A stretch of 64,000 nucleotides of DNA from Aestuariibaculum sediminum (lineage in GTDB: Bacteria > Bacteroidota > Bacteroidia > Flavobacteriales > Flavobacteriaceae): NCBI RefSeq assembly GCF_014596945.1, contig NZ_JACVXB010000003.1, forward strand, positions 248,001 to 312,000, written 5' to 3'. Every line of letters starts with the position of its first letter. The first letter of the stretch is position 1. Of the stretch, positions 8,236-16,172 are shown in pieces. The translations under genes and the position numbers were made by a program. The notes under the pieces are model-generated. The model was not told the DNA's origin. It did not search any database and saw only the letters and a program-made list of their open reading frames with translations.

Positions 8236-9420
8236 TTAATTTACTGCCGTAGACTTAATATAATGTATTAGAATGAAAAGAATACCTAAAGGTAATAAGC
8301 CACTAAACAAAAATAATAATAAATAATAGTTTGAAATTACCCCTATACCAAGGTAAAACCTAACACCTTGAATTAATAAAATTATTTCAGTCAGTACAAA
8401 TCCTGAAAGAAAACTATACAGACCTAATTTTAATGACGCTGAGGGTTTCTGATTACTATAAAGAAACGCAAAAAGAAAACCTGTGATCACTCCCAGCATC
8501 ACTAAATGAATAAAACCAATAACAAAGTTACGATGCATGAAAACAACTTCGGAAAATTCAGGATTCAGCGTTACTCCTTGGAAAAGAATTTTCAGTGCAA
8601 AACAAAAGACGCTAAAATAATACAGCGTGACAATGAGTTTAGATTGTCCCTTTAAGGCTTTTTTCATCTTGAATTTTATCAGTTTTATAAACAAATACAG
8701 GGTTAGTAATTGAAGTAGAACCCCTAATATATTTATATAAATTAAAATCGGATGCGGAGCAAACCATTGCACAGGTAAGGCAAAAGTAAGTATTGTTGAT
8801 ATAATCAATAATTTAAAAAAGTTTTGAAATAGTATAGAATCTTCAATTCTAACTAAATAAAATAACAAAGCTAAAACTGCAATTAAAAACCATCCATTAA
8901 ATTGAAAGTGTAAAAAGAATTGAATAGCAATCTGGTAAAACGCCGAAGCCTGGCCTAATACCCCTACAGCTGGCCCCAAACACCACACTCCTATAGTAGA
9001 AATCAGCATAAACACTAAGGCTATTTTTAGCAATAATAGAGTCGTTACAGATGTTACCTTATGATATTTCCATACTAAATGCACAAAGTAATATGAACAA
9101 AAAATGTGTAGGGTTGAAAAAGTAATGGAAATAGCTGCATAACCCTGAAAAGGAAAACTAACCATCATACCAATAACAGCAATTTCAGTCACCCAGAATA
9201 GTCTATTATATATCGGCCGTTTATCGGGAATAAAATAATAAACAATAAAAGCATATAGTATTAAATACACCCAACCTAACATGGCCACATGTGAATGGGC
9301 ATGCGTTAAAAACCGATAATTTAATCCTATGGGGTCTAAAAACGAATAACGAAGCGCCACCCCCATTAAGGCAGCAATCAGAAAATTTATCAGACAAACG
9401 ATAATTAGTTTTTTTTGCAT
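8236..9420 (-). CDS. Polytopic membrane protein, haem-copper-oxidase/NnrS-like
   Basis: A 394-residue protein that is almost entirely hydrophobic, with about 12 membrane segments. Histidines at positions 40, 42 and 44 (LTHAHSHVAMLGWVYL) and further His residues within membrane segments resemble the haem-binding helices of cytochrome oxidase subunit I and NnrS-like proteins. Such proteins are often encoded in bacterial nitric-oxide clusters. NnrS relatives are linked to NO stress resistance, with unknown chemistry. It lies downstream of ric and norZ on the same strand, separated by a hairpin. I cannot assign a reaction. The placement in an NO-reduction cluster is the main clue. Confidence 0.6.
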   Translation of the reverse strand: MQKKLIIVCLINFLIAALMGVALRYSFLDPIGLNYRFLTHAHSHVAMLGWVYLILYAFIVYYFIPDKRPIYNRLFWVTEIAVIGMMVSFPFQGYAAISITFSTLHIFCSYYFVHLVWKYHKVTSVTTLLLLKIALVFMLISTIGVWCLGPAVGVLGQASAFYQIAIQFFLHFQFNGWFLIAVLALLFYLVRIEDSILFQNFFKLLIISTILTFALPVQWFAPHPILIYINILGVLLQLLTLYLFIKLIKFKMKKALKGQSKLIVTLYYFSVFCFALKILFQGVTLNPEFSEVVFMHRNFVIGFIHLVMLGVITGFLFAFLYSNQKPSASLKLGLYSFLSGFVLTEIILLIQGVRFYLGIGVISNYYLLLFLFSGLLPLGILFILIHYIKSTAVN

Positions 9421-9448
9421 AAAAATGTGTAAAAGACTTAAAATTAAG

Positions 9449-9486
9449 AAATCCTATATTGTTTTAAGACAAACAACATAGGATTT
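9449..9486 (-). terminator. Hairpin between ric and the NnrS-like gene
   Basis: An inverted repeat with 16-bp arms (AAATCCTATATTGTTT and AAACAACATAGGATTT, one non-Watson-Crick pair) and a 6-nt loop. It follows the ric stop and precedes the next gene on the same strand. It lacks a long T-run, so it may be an attenuating or RNA-stabilising hairpin that lets some transcripts read through. Confidence 0.55.
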
Positions 9487-9510
9487 CTATTCGACAATTA
9501 AAAATCAATA

Positions 9511-10233
9511 TTAACAAAATCTATTTTCTAGTCTCTCGGCTGCTGGAAATAAAATATTGTTCTCTAAATGGATATGTAAATGCAAATCTTCCTCAAATTC
9601 CTGGAGCATCGCAAATGTCACTCGATACGTATTACAAGCATCGGTTGGTGGCGTGTAATTATCTGTAATCTCAGCAATTTTTCTAAATCTCCCCCCTTCA
9701 TTGTCGTGCTCCTGCATCATCATGGCAATTGGGTTCTTTACTGTACCAAATCCGGGAGCCTCTATTGCGGTATTGCCTAATTCAGCTTTAACTAATTTCT
9801 TTACAAAAGGGAATAATACCAATTCTTCTTTTTTCATGTGCTGAGATAATTCTCCTGCCGATGCTGTGAACAACTCATTTATTTCAAAAAGTTCTGGATG
9901 CCTTTCGCCATGTACCCGGCATAGTTTATCTAAAAACTGCTTTAAAATTGGAGTTTTCTCTTCAACATAACGATGATGTTTTTTTTCAATATAATCTACA
10001 AGCAAATCTAAAGGCCAGGATTTATAATCGATGGTTTGGTTGCCTTGTGTATTTAAAACCTGCTCCAAACGATGCACTAATTCATTGGTTTCAATGCCAT
10101 TTTTTTCACATACATCTTCCAGAGTTCTATTACCTCTGCAGCAAAAATCAATGCCATATTGTGTAAAAACTGCAGCTGTTCTAAAATCTTCAGCAACAAA
10201 CTCTCCTACTTGTTTTTGTGTTATCGTACTCAT
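9511..10233 (-). CDS. ric: RIC/ScdA/YtfE-type iron-sulfur cluster repair di-iron protein
   Basis: Repairs iron-sulfur clusters damaged by NO or oxidative stress in the cytoplasm. The 240-residue product has the N-terminal DUF542/ScdA domain (residues 1-60, YGIDFCCRGNRTLEDVC with the Cys-Cys pair) and a C-terminal hemerythrin-like four-helix domain. The latter carries spaced His and Glu ligands (KKHHRYVEE, RVHGERHPELF, HMKKEELVLFPF, MMQEHDNEGGRFR, LHIHLENNILFP). The length is normal for the family. It starts 11 bp after norZ and should be co-transcribed with it, which fits protection during NO turnover. Confidence 0.92.
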   Translation of the reverse strand: MSTITQKQVGEFVAEDFRTAAVFTQYGIDFCCRGNRTLEDVCEKNGIETNELVHRLEQVLNTQGNQTIDYKSWPLDLLVDYIEKKHHRYVEEKTPILKQFLDKLCRVHGERHPELFEINELFTASAGELSQHMKKEELVLFPFVKKLVKAELGNTAIEAPGFGTVKNPIAMMMQEHDNEGGRFRKIAEITDNYTPPTDACNTYRVTFAMLQEFEEDLHLHIHLENNILFPAAERLENRFC

Positions 10234-10244
10234 AATACCTATTT

Positions 10245-12491
10245 TTAATTTTTCTGTGTTATTTTATTTTTTAAAGTTAAATCGAATACAAACCAACAGG
10301 TTGAAACAATACCTACAGCAAAAATGATATCCCCAATGGTTCTTAACCACTTTAATGTAATCATCGTTGGGTCTTGCATTAATTCTGATGAACGAGCATA
10401 CCACATACCGTGTTCAATACTTTCTATAGCTTGCCATATCCCCATAGGTAGTAAACTAAGTAAAGCCATTCCTAATAATCCCAGATTTAACGACCAGAAT
10501 GTGATTTTTAGCAACTTATTATTCCAGCTTACATTTCTATATAAACTACGGAGCACAAACAGCATTAAACCAATGCCTAGCATACCGTAAACACCAAATA
10601 AAGCAGTGTGCCCATGTAATGGTGTGGTGTTTAATCCTTGAACATAGTATAATGCAATAGGTGGGTTAATGATGAATCCGAAGATACCGGCTCCTAAAAA
10701 ATTCCAAAAGGCAACGGCAATCATAAAGTAAATAGGCCATTTATAATCTTCCAACCATTTTGTAGCTTTTGATAATTTATAATTGTGATATGCCTCGTAA
10801 CCAATTAAGGTTAATGGAACAACTTCTAAAGCACTAAATGTAGCACCTAAAGCCATTACAGCTTTTGGCGTTCCGGTAAAATACAAGTGATGGAAGGTTC
10901 CTAAAATACCACCTGACATGAAAATGATGGTCGCTAACAGAACGTTTAATGTTGCTGTTTTGGTCTTTAATAATCCCAAACGAACAAATAAAAAGGCAAT
11001 AACCACGGTTGCAAATACTTCGAAGAAGCCTTCCACCCAAAGGTGCACAACCCACCATCTCCAATATTCTGCCATTGCCAAATTGGTATGTCTGCCCCAC
11101 ATTAAACCCGAAGCATAAAAAAGTGCGATGGCTGAGCAGGATACCAAGAACATGATAATTAAGTTCTTTTCTTCAGTTTTACGCTTTAAAACAGGTAGTA
11201 ACGGTCTTACCATTAAAGTCAGCCACAAGAACAAGCCAATTAATAAAAATATTTGCCAAAATCTTCCTAGATCTACATATTCGTAACCTTGATGACCAAA
11301 CCAAAAATTATTAACCAGATTTAGCTTTTGCATTACCCCAAACCATTGTCCGACCATTGAGCCCAGAACTATTATTAAAAGAGCTATAAACAAAAAGTTA
11401 ACTCCGAATTTCTGAAACTTAGGATCTTTACCGGAAACCGCCGGAGCAATGTACAGTCCTGTAGCTAACCATGCTGTAGCAATCCAGAAAATAGCTAATT
11501 GGGTGTGCCACGTTCGGGTTACGGAATATGGTAGTATTTTATCTAAAGCAAAACCATAGAAACCATCCCCTTCAACACCATAATGGGCAGTTACAATTCC
11601 TAAAAGCATTTGCAATACCATTAACAAGGTGACTATCCAGAAGTATTTTTTAACTAAATGCATGCTGGGAGTCATACCTTGTTTTAATAATGGGTCTTCT
11701 GCTGGTGGGGGCAATGATTCATCTTCCCCAGATTTTACATGATAAAACACCAAGACTCCAATACATAGTATCAATAATATAATACTAACCCCTGACCAAA
11801 CCATCAAATCCATGGTAGGTACATTTCCTACCAATTCATCTGCCGGCCAATTATGAGTATAACTTATGCTACTGTCTGGGCGCTCGGTTACAGTAGCCCA
11901 GGTGGCCCAGAAGAAAAAGGCATTCATTTTATGCATTCTAGACTCATCCTTAATGGTGTTTTCAGGAATAGCATAATCGGCACGAAGCTTAGCGAATTTT
12001 GAATCGTTGGTGAATAATCCTCTATAATAATCACTCAAATAAGTTATAGCCTTAACTCTATTCTCTGAAATAGTAATAGTGTTAGTTGCTTCATTGTAGG
12101 TGTTAGTTCTTAAATCGTTTTGTAATCTTACTTTTAAAGCAGCTTGTTCTTCTTTGGTTACATCATCATAATTTGTTCCGAAATTCTCCTTGGCATAAAT
12201 ATTTAAAATATAAGTCGCTTCTCTGTGTAACCAATCTGCTGTCCAATCTGGTGCAACATAAGCACCATGTCCCCAAACAGAACCAACTTCCTGTCCTCCA
12301 ATACTCTGCCAAATATTCTGACCATCCTTAATTTCAGATTCTGTAAAAATAATGTCACCATTTATAGATATGATGGATTTAGGAATTGGCGGTGATTGTT
12401 GGTGAATTTCAAATCCATAATAACCTAATACGCTAAATGAACTGATAATAACTGCAGCAAATAGCAACCATAATTTTCTCTCTTTTTTCAT
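10245..12491 (-). CDS. norZ: Quinol-dependent nitric oxide reductase (qNOR)
   Basis: Reduces two NO to N2O at the inner membrane with electrons taken directly from quinol. The 748-residue single-chain form has an N-terminal helix, a large periplasmic domain (about 30-220) equivalent to NorC but without a CxxCH haem motif, and a 12-helix NorB-like part. Likely metal ligands fall at family spacing: His329 in TRTWHTQLAIFW for low-spin haem; His483, Glu487 (HLWVEGFFE), His534 and His535 (GTFHHLYFTG) for the non-haem iron site; and an HGH near 640 for the haem axial position. A candidate operator lies about 90-120 bp upstream. The ric gene follows after 11 bp. Confidence 0.95.
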   Translation of the reverse strand: MKKERKLWLLFAAVIISSFSVLGYYGFEIHQQSPPIPKSIISINGDIIFTESEIKDGQNIWQSIGGQEVGSVWGHGAYVAPDWTADWLHREATYILNIYAKENFGTNYDDVTKEEQAALKVRLQNDLRTNTYNEATNTITISENRVKAITYLSDYYRGLFTNDSKFAKLRADYAIPENTIKDESRMHKMNAFFFWATWATVTERPDSSISYTHNWPADELVGNVPTMDLMVWSGVSIILLILCIGVLVFYHVKSGEDESLPPPAEDPLLKQGMTPSMHLVKKYFWIVTLLMVLQMLLGIVTAHYGVEGDGFYGFALDKILPYSVTRTWHTQLAIFWIATAWLATGLYIAPAVSGKDPKFQKFGVNFLFIALLIIVLGSMVGQWFGVMQKLNLVNNFWFGHQGYEYVDLGRFWQIFLLIGLFLWLTLMVRPLLPVLKRKTEEKNLIIMFLVSCSAIALFYASGLMWGRHTNLAMAEYWRWWVVHLWVEGFFEVFATVVIAFLFVRLGLLKTKTATLNVLLATIIFMSGGILGTFHHLYFTGTPKAVMALGATFSALEVVPLTLIGYEAYHNYKLSKATKWLEDYKWPIYFMIAVAFWNFLGAGIFGFIINPPIALYYVQGLNTTPLHGHTALFGVYGMLGIGLMLFVLRSLYRNVSWNNKLLKITFWSLNLGLLGMALLSLLPMGIWQAIESIEHGMWYARSSELMQDPTMITLKWLRTIGDIIFAVGIVSTCWFVFDLTLKNKITQKN

Positions 12492-12582
12492 GAATGATTT
12501 GTTTGATTAATTTTATTTCGGACAATTTTATCCTATTTTATATTAAAATTTTTTTCATATTTATATTAAACAAAAACTCAGT

Positions 12583-12610
12583 TTAATTAAGATATTTTTA
12601 TCCTAATTGA
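12583..12610. promoter_or_regulatory. Candidate NsrR-like operator upstream of norZ
   Basis: A 28-bp palindrome with arms TTAATTAAGATA and TATCCTAATTGA around a 4-bp TTTT centre and two arm mismatches. Spacing and core are identical to the site before the Rrf2 gene. It lies between the Rrf2 stop and the norZ start, in line with repression or derepression of norZ-ric by the regulator encoded next door. Confidence 0.65.
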
Positions 12611-12621
12611 AAACAAATTTT

Positions 12622-13056
12622 TTAACGTCGTAAAAAGGTATCTCCTTGTTTAATATCTAAAGCCAAATCTTCTAAATTTGTTGATTCTAACATTGTCTTA
12701 AGTTCATCTCTAACGACTTTAAATTTATCATGCATTGGACATGGACGATCTTCGTCACAAGCATGTAAACCAAGTCCACAACCTTTATAGATACTGTCTC
12801 CATCAATAGCATCAACTATATCAGCTAATTTAATTTCTTTTATTCGATGTTTGTCCATTTCAAAACCTCCATAGGCTCCCTTTACAGAACTTACAATATT
12901 ATTTCTTACCAAAGCCTGTAAAATCTTAGCTGTAAATGCTGTTGGAGAATCAATTTCTTCCGCAATTTCTTTAGGACTCACTCTTCTTCCCTCAAAAGAA
13001 TTAAGTGCTATAAAAATGGATGCCCTAATGCCGTATTCGCAAGCTTTTGAAAACAT
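12622..13056 (-). CDS. Rrf2-family transcriptional regulator, NsrR-like
   Basis: A 144-residue winged-helix Rrf2 protein. The N-terminal half holds the DNA-binding wing (SSVKGAYGGFEM). The C-terminal half has three cysteines at 93, 100 and 106 (CGLGLHACDEDRPC), placed almost as in the [4Fe-4S]-binding NsrR proteins that sense NO. It sits between the nap operon and norZ-ric, has palindromes immediately upstream, and resembles a classical NO-responsive regulator. Autoregulation is likely, since two overlapping palindromes lie within 65 bp of its ATG and a TATATTTG -7-like element lies between them and the start. An IscR- or RsrR-like role cannot be excluded from sequence, but the context favours NO sensing. 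Confidence 0.88.
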   Translation of the reverse strand: MFSKACEYGIRASIFIALNSFEGRRVSPKEIAEEIDSPTAFTAKILQALVRNNIVSSVKGAYGGFEMDKHRIKEIKLADIVDAIDGDSIYKGCGLGLHACDEDRPCPMHDKFKVVRDELKTMLESTNLEDLALDIKQGDTFLRR

Positions 13057-13080
13057 ATTTTAAATTTACGGTGCAAATAT

Positions 13081-13120
13081 AATTAAGATGCCTTAATTAA
13101 GATAAAAATATCTTAATTAA
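13081..13120. promoter_or_regulatory. Double palindromic operator upstream of the Rrf2 regulator gene
   Basis: The right-hand site is a perfect 28-bp palindrome, TTAATTAAGATA-AAAA-TATCTTAATTAA (13093-13120). The left-hand site, AATTAAG-ATGC-CTTAATT (13081-13098), overlaps it. The half-site AAGATA resembles the AAGATG half of proteobacterial NsrR boxes. The pair lies just upstream of a TATATTTG element (13074-13081, minus strand) before the regulator gene, so feedback control is likely. It overlaps the last codons of the NrfD-like gene. Confidence 0.7.
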
Positions 13121-14343
13121 TTTTTATTATTTTTAAATCGAAGTTCACCCAACTCAATTCCAATAGCTGTTTTAGCCAATACTGTAAAAACAAAAGCGCC
13201 AAGTGCCCAAATCCCAAGAGTTACCCCTATTTCTACTCCCGTAGGGGTGTATTCTGCAATCTTTCCGTAGGGTCCTGGAATAAATCCAGGAACGATTAAC
13301 CCAAACCCTTTTTCTATCCAAATAGCGACAAACAAAATAAAACACGAAAAATATAGTATTTTAGGATTATTACGTAGCTTATGAAACGTTAGCAATACGG
13401 TTGCTAATACATTTAATGGTATAGCCGTCCAAATCCATGGCAATAAAGCATCTTTTCCGTGTAATCCAAAAAACAAATAATAAGCACTCTCGCTATGATG
13501 CGTTGGTGCATAAAATTCTTTAAATAACTCTGAAATTAGCATAATAAGATTTATCTGTGCCGCAACGGTAACAACCATTGCAATCTTTTTCAAAGTCTTA
13601 TCCTCTATTTTAAAAGCTGTAAAATTTCGAATTATAGCCAACACAAGAATAATTAATGCTGGCCCCGCAGCAAAGGCCGAAGCTAAGAACCGAGGCCCTA
13701 ACAAGGCATTATTCCAAAAAGGACGCGCTTGTAGTCCTTGATACAAAAAGGCCGTTACCAAATGTATTCCTACAGCCCAAAAAACCGATAAAATAGCCCC
13801 AGGAACATACACCTTAGACTTCGCTTCTTTACCCTGATAATGTCTGAATAAAATATAAAAAGGAATAGTGATATTTAAAAACAAATACCCATTTAACACA
13901 ATAACATCCCATGTAAGCATAGAATTAGGAAAATTAAAAACCCCGAGACCCGGTATCATATGCCAAAGCACCGAAGGTCCTCCCATATCAGCTATTACAA
14001 ATGCTAAACACATAATTAAGGCGGCCACAGCCAATCCCTCTCCTATAAGAACCGCTTGTTTAAAATCGACATCGTGTAAAACATATGTTGGCATTACCAA
14101 CATAACAGCCGCTGCTGCCACACCAACCAAAAAAGTGAAATTAGAAATATACAAACCCCAACTTACGCGGTCTGTCATTCCTGTAACACTTAACCCTTCA
14201 TTAAGTTGTATGGAATAGCAATACATGCCAACAAGCATCATAAACGTTAAGAATCCCATCCAGATATGATACTTAACAGTGCCATGTGTTACAACATCAA
14301 AGCTATCTTTTACTAAACTTCTAAAGACCTTTAATTGTTTCAT
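13117..14343 (-). CDS. NrfD/PsrC/HybB-family membrane quinol oxidoreductase subunit
   Basis: A 408-residue inner-membrane protein with about ten hydrophobic helices and the family-typical opening 'HIWMGFLTFMMLVGMYCY...TDRVSWGLYISNFTFLVGVAAAAVM'. NrfD-type subunits take electrons from menaquinol and pass them to a partner ferredoxin-like subunit. Here that partner is encoded 45 bp upstream. The pair lies at the distal end of the nap operon and would replace NapC or NapGH as the quinol entry point. It carries no haem motif itself. The family call is firm. The electron route is inferred. Confidence 0.88.
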   Translation of the reverse strand: MKQLKVFRSLVKDSFDVVTHGTVKYHIWMGFLTFMMLVGMYCYSIQLNEGLSVTGMTDRVSWGLYISNFTFLVGVAAAAVMLVMPTYVLHDVDFKQAVLIGEGLAVAALIMCLAFVIADMGGPSVLWHMIPGLGVFNFPNSMLTWDVIVLNGYLFLNITIPFYILFRHYQGKEAKSKVYVPGAILSVFWAVGIHLVTAFLYQGLQARPFWNNALLGPRFLASAFAAGPALIILVLAIIRNFTAFKIEDKTLKKIAMVVTVAAQINLIMLISELFKEFYAPTHHSESAYYLFFGLHGKDALLPWIWTAIPLNVLATVLLTFHKLRNNPKILYFSCFILFVAIWIEKGFGLIVPGFIPGPYGKIAEYTPTGVEIGVTLGIWALGAFVFTVLAKTAIGIELGELRFKNNKN

Positions 14344-14388
14344 TTTTCAATTATATTTTAGTCATTTGCGGATTTCCTTCATTTTTAA

Positions 14389-15516
14389 TTAATCCATAAA
14401 ATACCAGAACTTAGGTTCGGTACCCAAATCTTCTTTTAGTCTGAATACTTTTTTATTTTCAAGCACCCATCGAATGGTACTATTAGGATCTAATAAATTC
14501 CCAAATATGCGGGCGCCCGTTGGACAGGCCTCTACACAAGCTGGATTTTTTCCTTCTCTTGAGCGCTGCACACAAAAGGTACATTTTTCCATTACCCCTT
14601 TTTTACGCATTCTATTTCCTAAATAATGCTGATTATGATTTACCTCTTCTTCTGGCACTTCGGGTTTACTCCAATTAAATCGGCGACCATCATACGGGCA
14701 AGCAGCCATACAATAACGACACCCCACACACCAGTCGTAATCGACAACCACTAAACCATCATCTTCTCGCCAGGTGGCTTGTACAGGACATACCTCAACA
14801 CAAGGCGGATTATCGCAATGAAAACACTGCGTTCCCAAATAAAAATGACCTTCAGCCGGAACTTCATGATAATAGTTATCATCAGCTTCATCAAATTTTA
14901 ATCCTTCTCCGTCTTTCATTTCATGAATACGGATATATTGCATTTGAGAATTTCTATCTTGATTATTTTCTTTTACACAGGCGCTCACGCAATCCATATA
15001 CCCCTGACATTTAGAAATATTAAAGGCGTACCCAAACAATACATCTTCTTCAGCATTTTTAGAAGACATACTAATTGTTTTTCCTGTACGCAGTTGATAA
15101 GAACGCACCAATCTATCTACAGTATTCTTTTTCTCATCATCGGTCATTAATTTATAATTCCCTTTAAACTGCTCCTCCCAATCAATTTGTGCTTTTTCTT
15201 TACTTTCATCGCTACTTAACATACTACAGGAGGTATTAACAGCTCCTGCCCCAATCAATAAACTTGCTGCCAACTTTCTAAAAGCAGTACGGCGATCCAT
15301 TTTTACATCGAAAACCTGATCAAATCCATCCTTTTCTCTTTCATCTCCAATAGAAGCATTCACGGCAGCATGATAAAATTCTTCTTCAGACATTTCTGCA
15401 TCATTTGAATGAGAACCACAACCACCCGAGGTTTTACCGCAACCGCAAGTACCCGAATCATCATTTTGTTTTCTGCTCAGATTTAATGAAAACCATTTTT
15501 TGTTACTTCTACTCAT
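14389..15516 (-). CDS. NrfC/PsrB-like 4x[4Fe-4S] ferredoxin subunit with Cys-rich N-terminus
   Basis: A 375-residue electron-transfer subunit that should pair with the NrfD-like protein. Sixteen cluster cysteines are visible in four groups: CQGYMDCVSACVKEN, CFHCDNPPCVEVCP, CVGCRYCMAACPYD, and CTFC followed by CVEACP. Two unusual parts come first: a glycine-cysteine-rich stretch at residues 22-36 (CGCGKTSGGCGSH) and, 40 residues later, a twin-arginine-type signal (MDRRTAFRK, residues 73-81) ending in a lipobox-like NTSC at Cys97. So the mature protein may be a Tat-exported lipoprotein with a cytoplasmic or cleaved 96-residue leader. The assigned ATG gives the full leader. A start at Met73 would give a conventional Tat precursor. 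Confidence 0.87.
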   Translation of the reverse strand: MSRSNKKWFSLNLSRKQNDDSGTCGCGKTSGGCGSHSNDAEMSEEEFYHAAVNASIGDEREKDGFDQVFDVKMDRRTAFRKLAASLLIGAGAVNTSCSMLSSDESKEKAQIDWEEQFKGNYKLMTDDEKKNTVDRLVRSYQLRTGKTISMSSKNAEEDVLFGYAFNISKCQGYMDCVSACVKENNQDRNSQMQYIRIHEMKDGEGLKFDEADDNYYHEVPAEGHFYLGTQCFHCDNPPCVEVCPVQATWREDDGLVVVDYDWCVGCRYCMAACPYDGRRFNWSKPEVPEEEVNHNQHYLGNRMRKKGVMEKCTFCVQRSREGKNPACVEACPTGARIFGNLLDPNSTIRWVLENKKVFRLKEDLGTEPKFWYFMD

Positions 15517-15545
15517 ACCTTAACTATTTTAAACTTCTAATGCAG

Positions 15546-16172
15546 CTACTCTCTTTCTTTTACTTTTTGTGTATTGAAACGCGCCGGCCATCTACTTTCA
15601 AAATGTGGCTGATGCGGATTATGACAATTCACACACGTCATAGATGCTCGTGGTGGTGCCCAGCCTCCAATTCGTTTACCATGCGCTCCGCCTTTCCAAT
15701 CTTCAAATTGTTTTGAATGGCACTGGCTACATAGATTATAACTATTATCAAAATCGATGCTCATTCCTGTTACACTGCGCAACTCATCCATATTGGACGG
15801 ATTATGACATGTTACACAATTCATAGCTTTCTCGTTTGCATGTACTATCTTAATATCCCAATGCGCCTTTTTAATATCGCCTTCTTGCATCTCTGCCAAT
15901 GGTTTTGAATGACATTCGGTACAAGCATATAATTTAATCTGATTTTTTCTTTCTGGTATTAAGAAGGTATGTCCACCTTCTGAAATCAGAATCGTATCTA
16001 CCCCTTCCAAATAGTTCTCTGATGATAAAGATACTCCTTGATAATGCTCTCCTTCAGCCTCAATTTTCTCCATAACACCATGGTATTTATCTTCATGTTT
16101 ACATGAAAAAAACACCATGCAAAAAACAATAAGACATAAGCTTCTATTTACAAAAAGGCTACTACTCATCAT
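15546..16172 (-). CDS. Tetraheme c-type cytochrome lipoprotein
   Basis: A 208-residue protein with a lipobox ending FFSC (Cys24) and four haem motifs: CTECH (84-88), CVTCH (119-123), CSQCH (148-152) and CVNCH (180-184). The spacing and the APPRASMTCVNCHNPHQPHF ending suggest a multihaem electron carrier, unlike NrfA, which needs a CxxCK. It overlaps the NapB-like gene by 11 bp and precedes the NrfC-like gene, so it probably carries electrons from the NrfCD-like module to the NapB-like protein at the periplasmic face of the inner membrane. I do not know a named family for it. The cytochrome nature is certain. Confidence 0.85.
   Translation of the reverse strand: MMSSSLFVNRSLCLIVFCMVFFSCKHEDKYHGVMEKIEAEGEHYQGVSLSSENYLEGVDTILISEGGHTFLIPERKNQIKLYACTECHSKPLAEMQEGDIKKAHWDIKIVHANEKAMNCVTCHNPSNMDELRSVTGMSIDFDNSYNLCSQCHSKQFEDWKGGAHGKRIGGWAPPRASMTCVNCHNPHQPHFESRWPARFNTQKVKERE

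Noticed and set aside
12583-13120. FNR/CRP-type sites (TTGAT-N4-ATCAA)
   Set aside because: The palindromes lack the TTGA/TCAA half-sites. Their AAGATA halves fit NsrR-like boxes better.
15546-16172. Nitrite reductase NrfA or NrfB
   Set aside because: There is no CxxCK motif and only four CxxCH motifs in 208 residues. The operon position is between nap genes.
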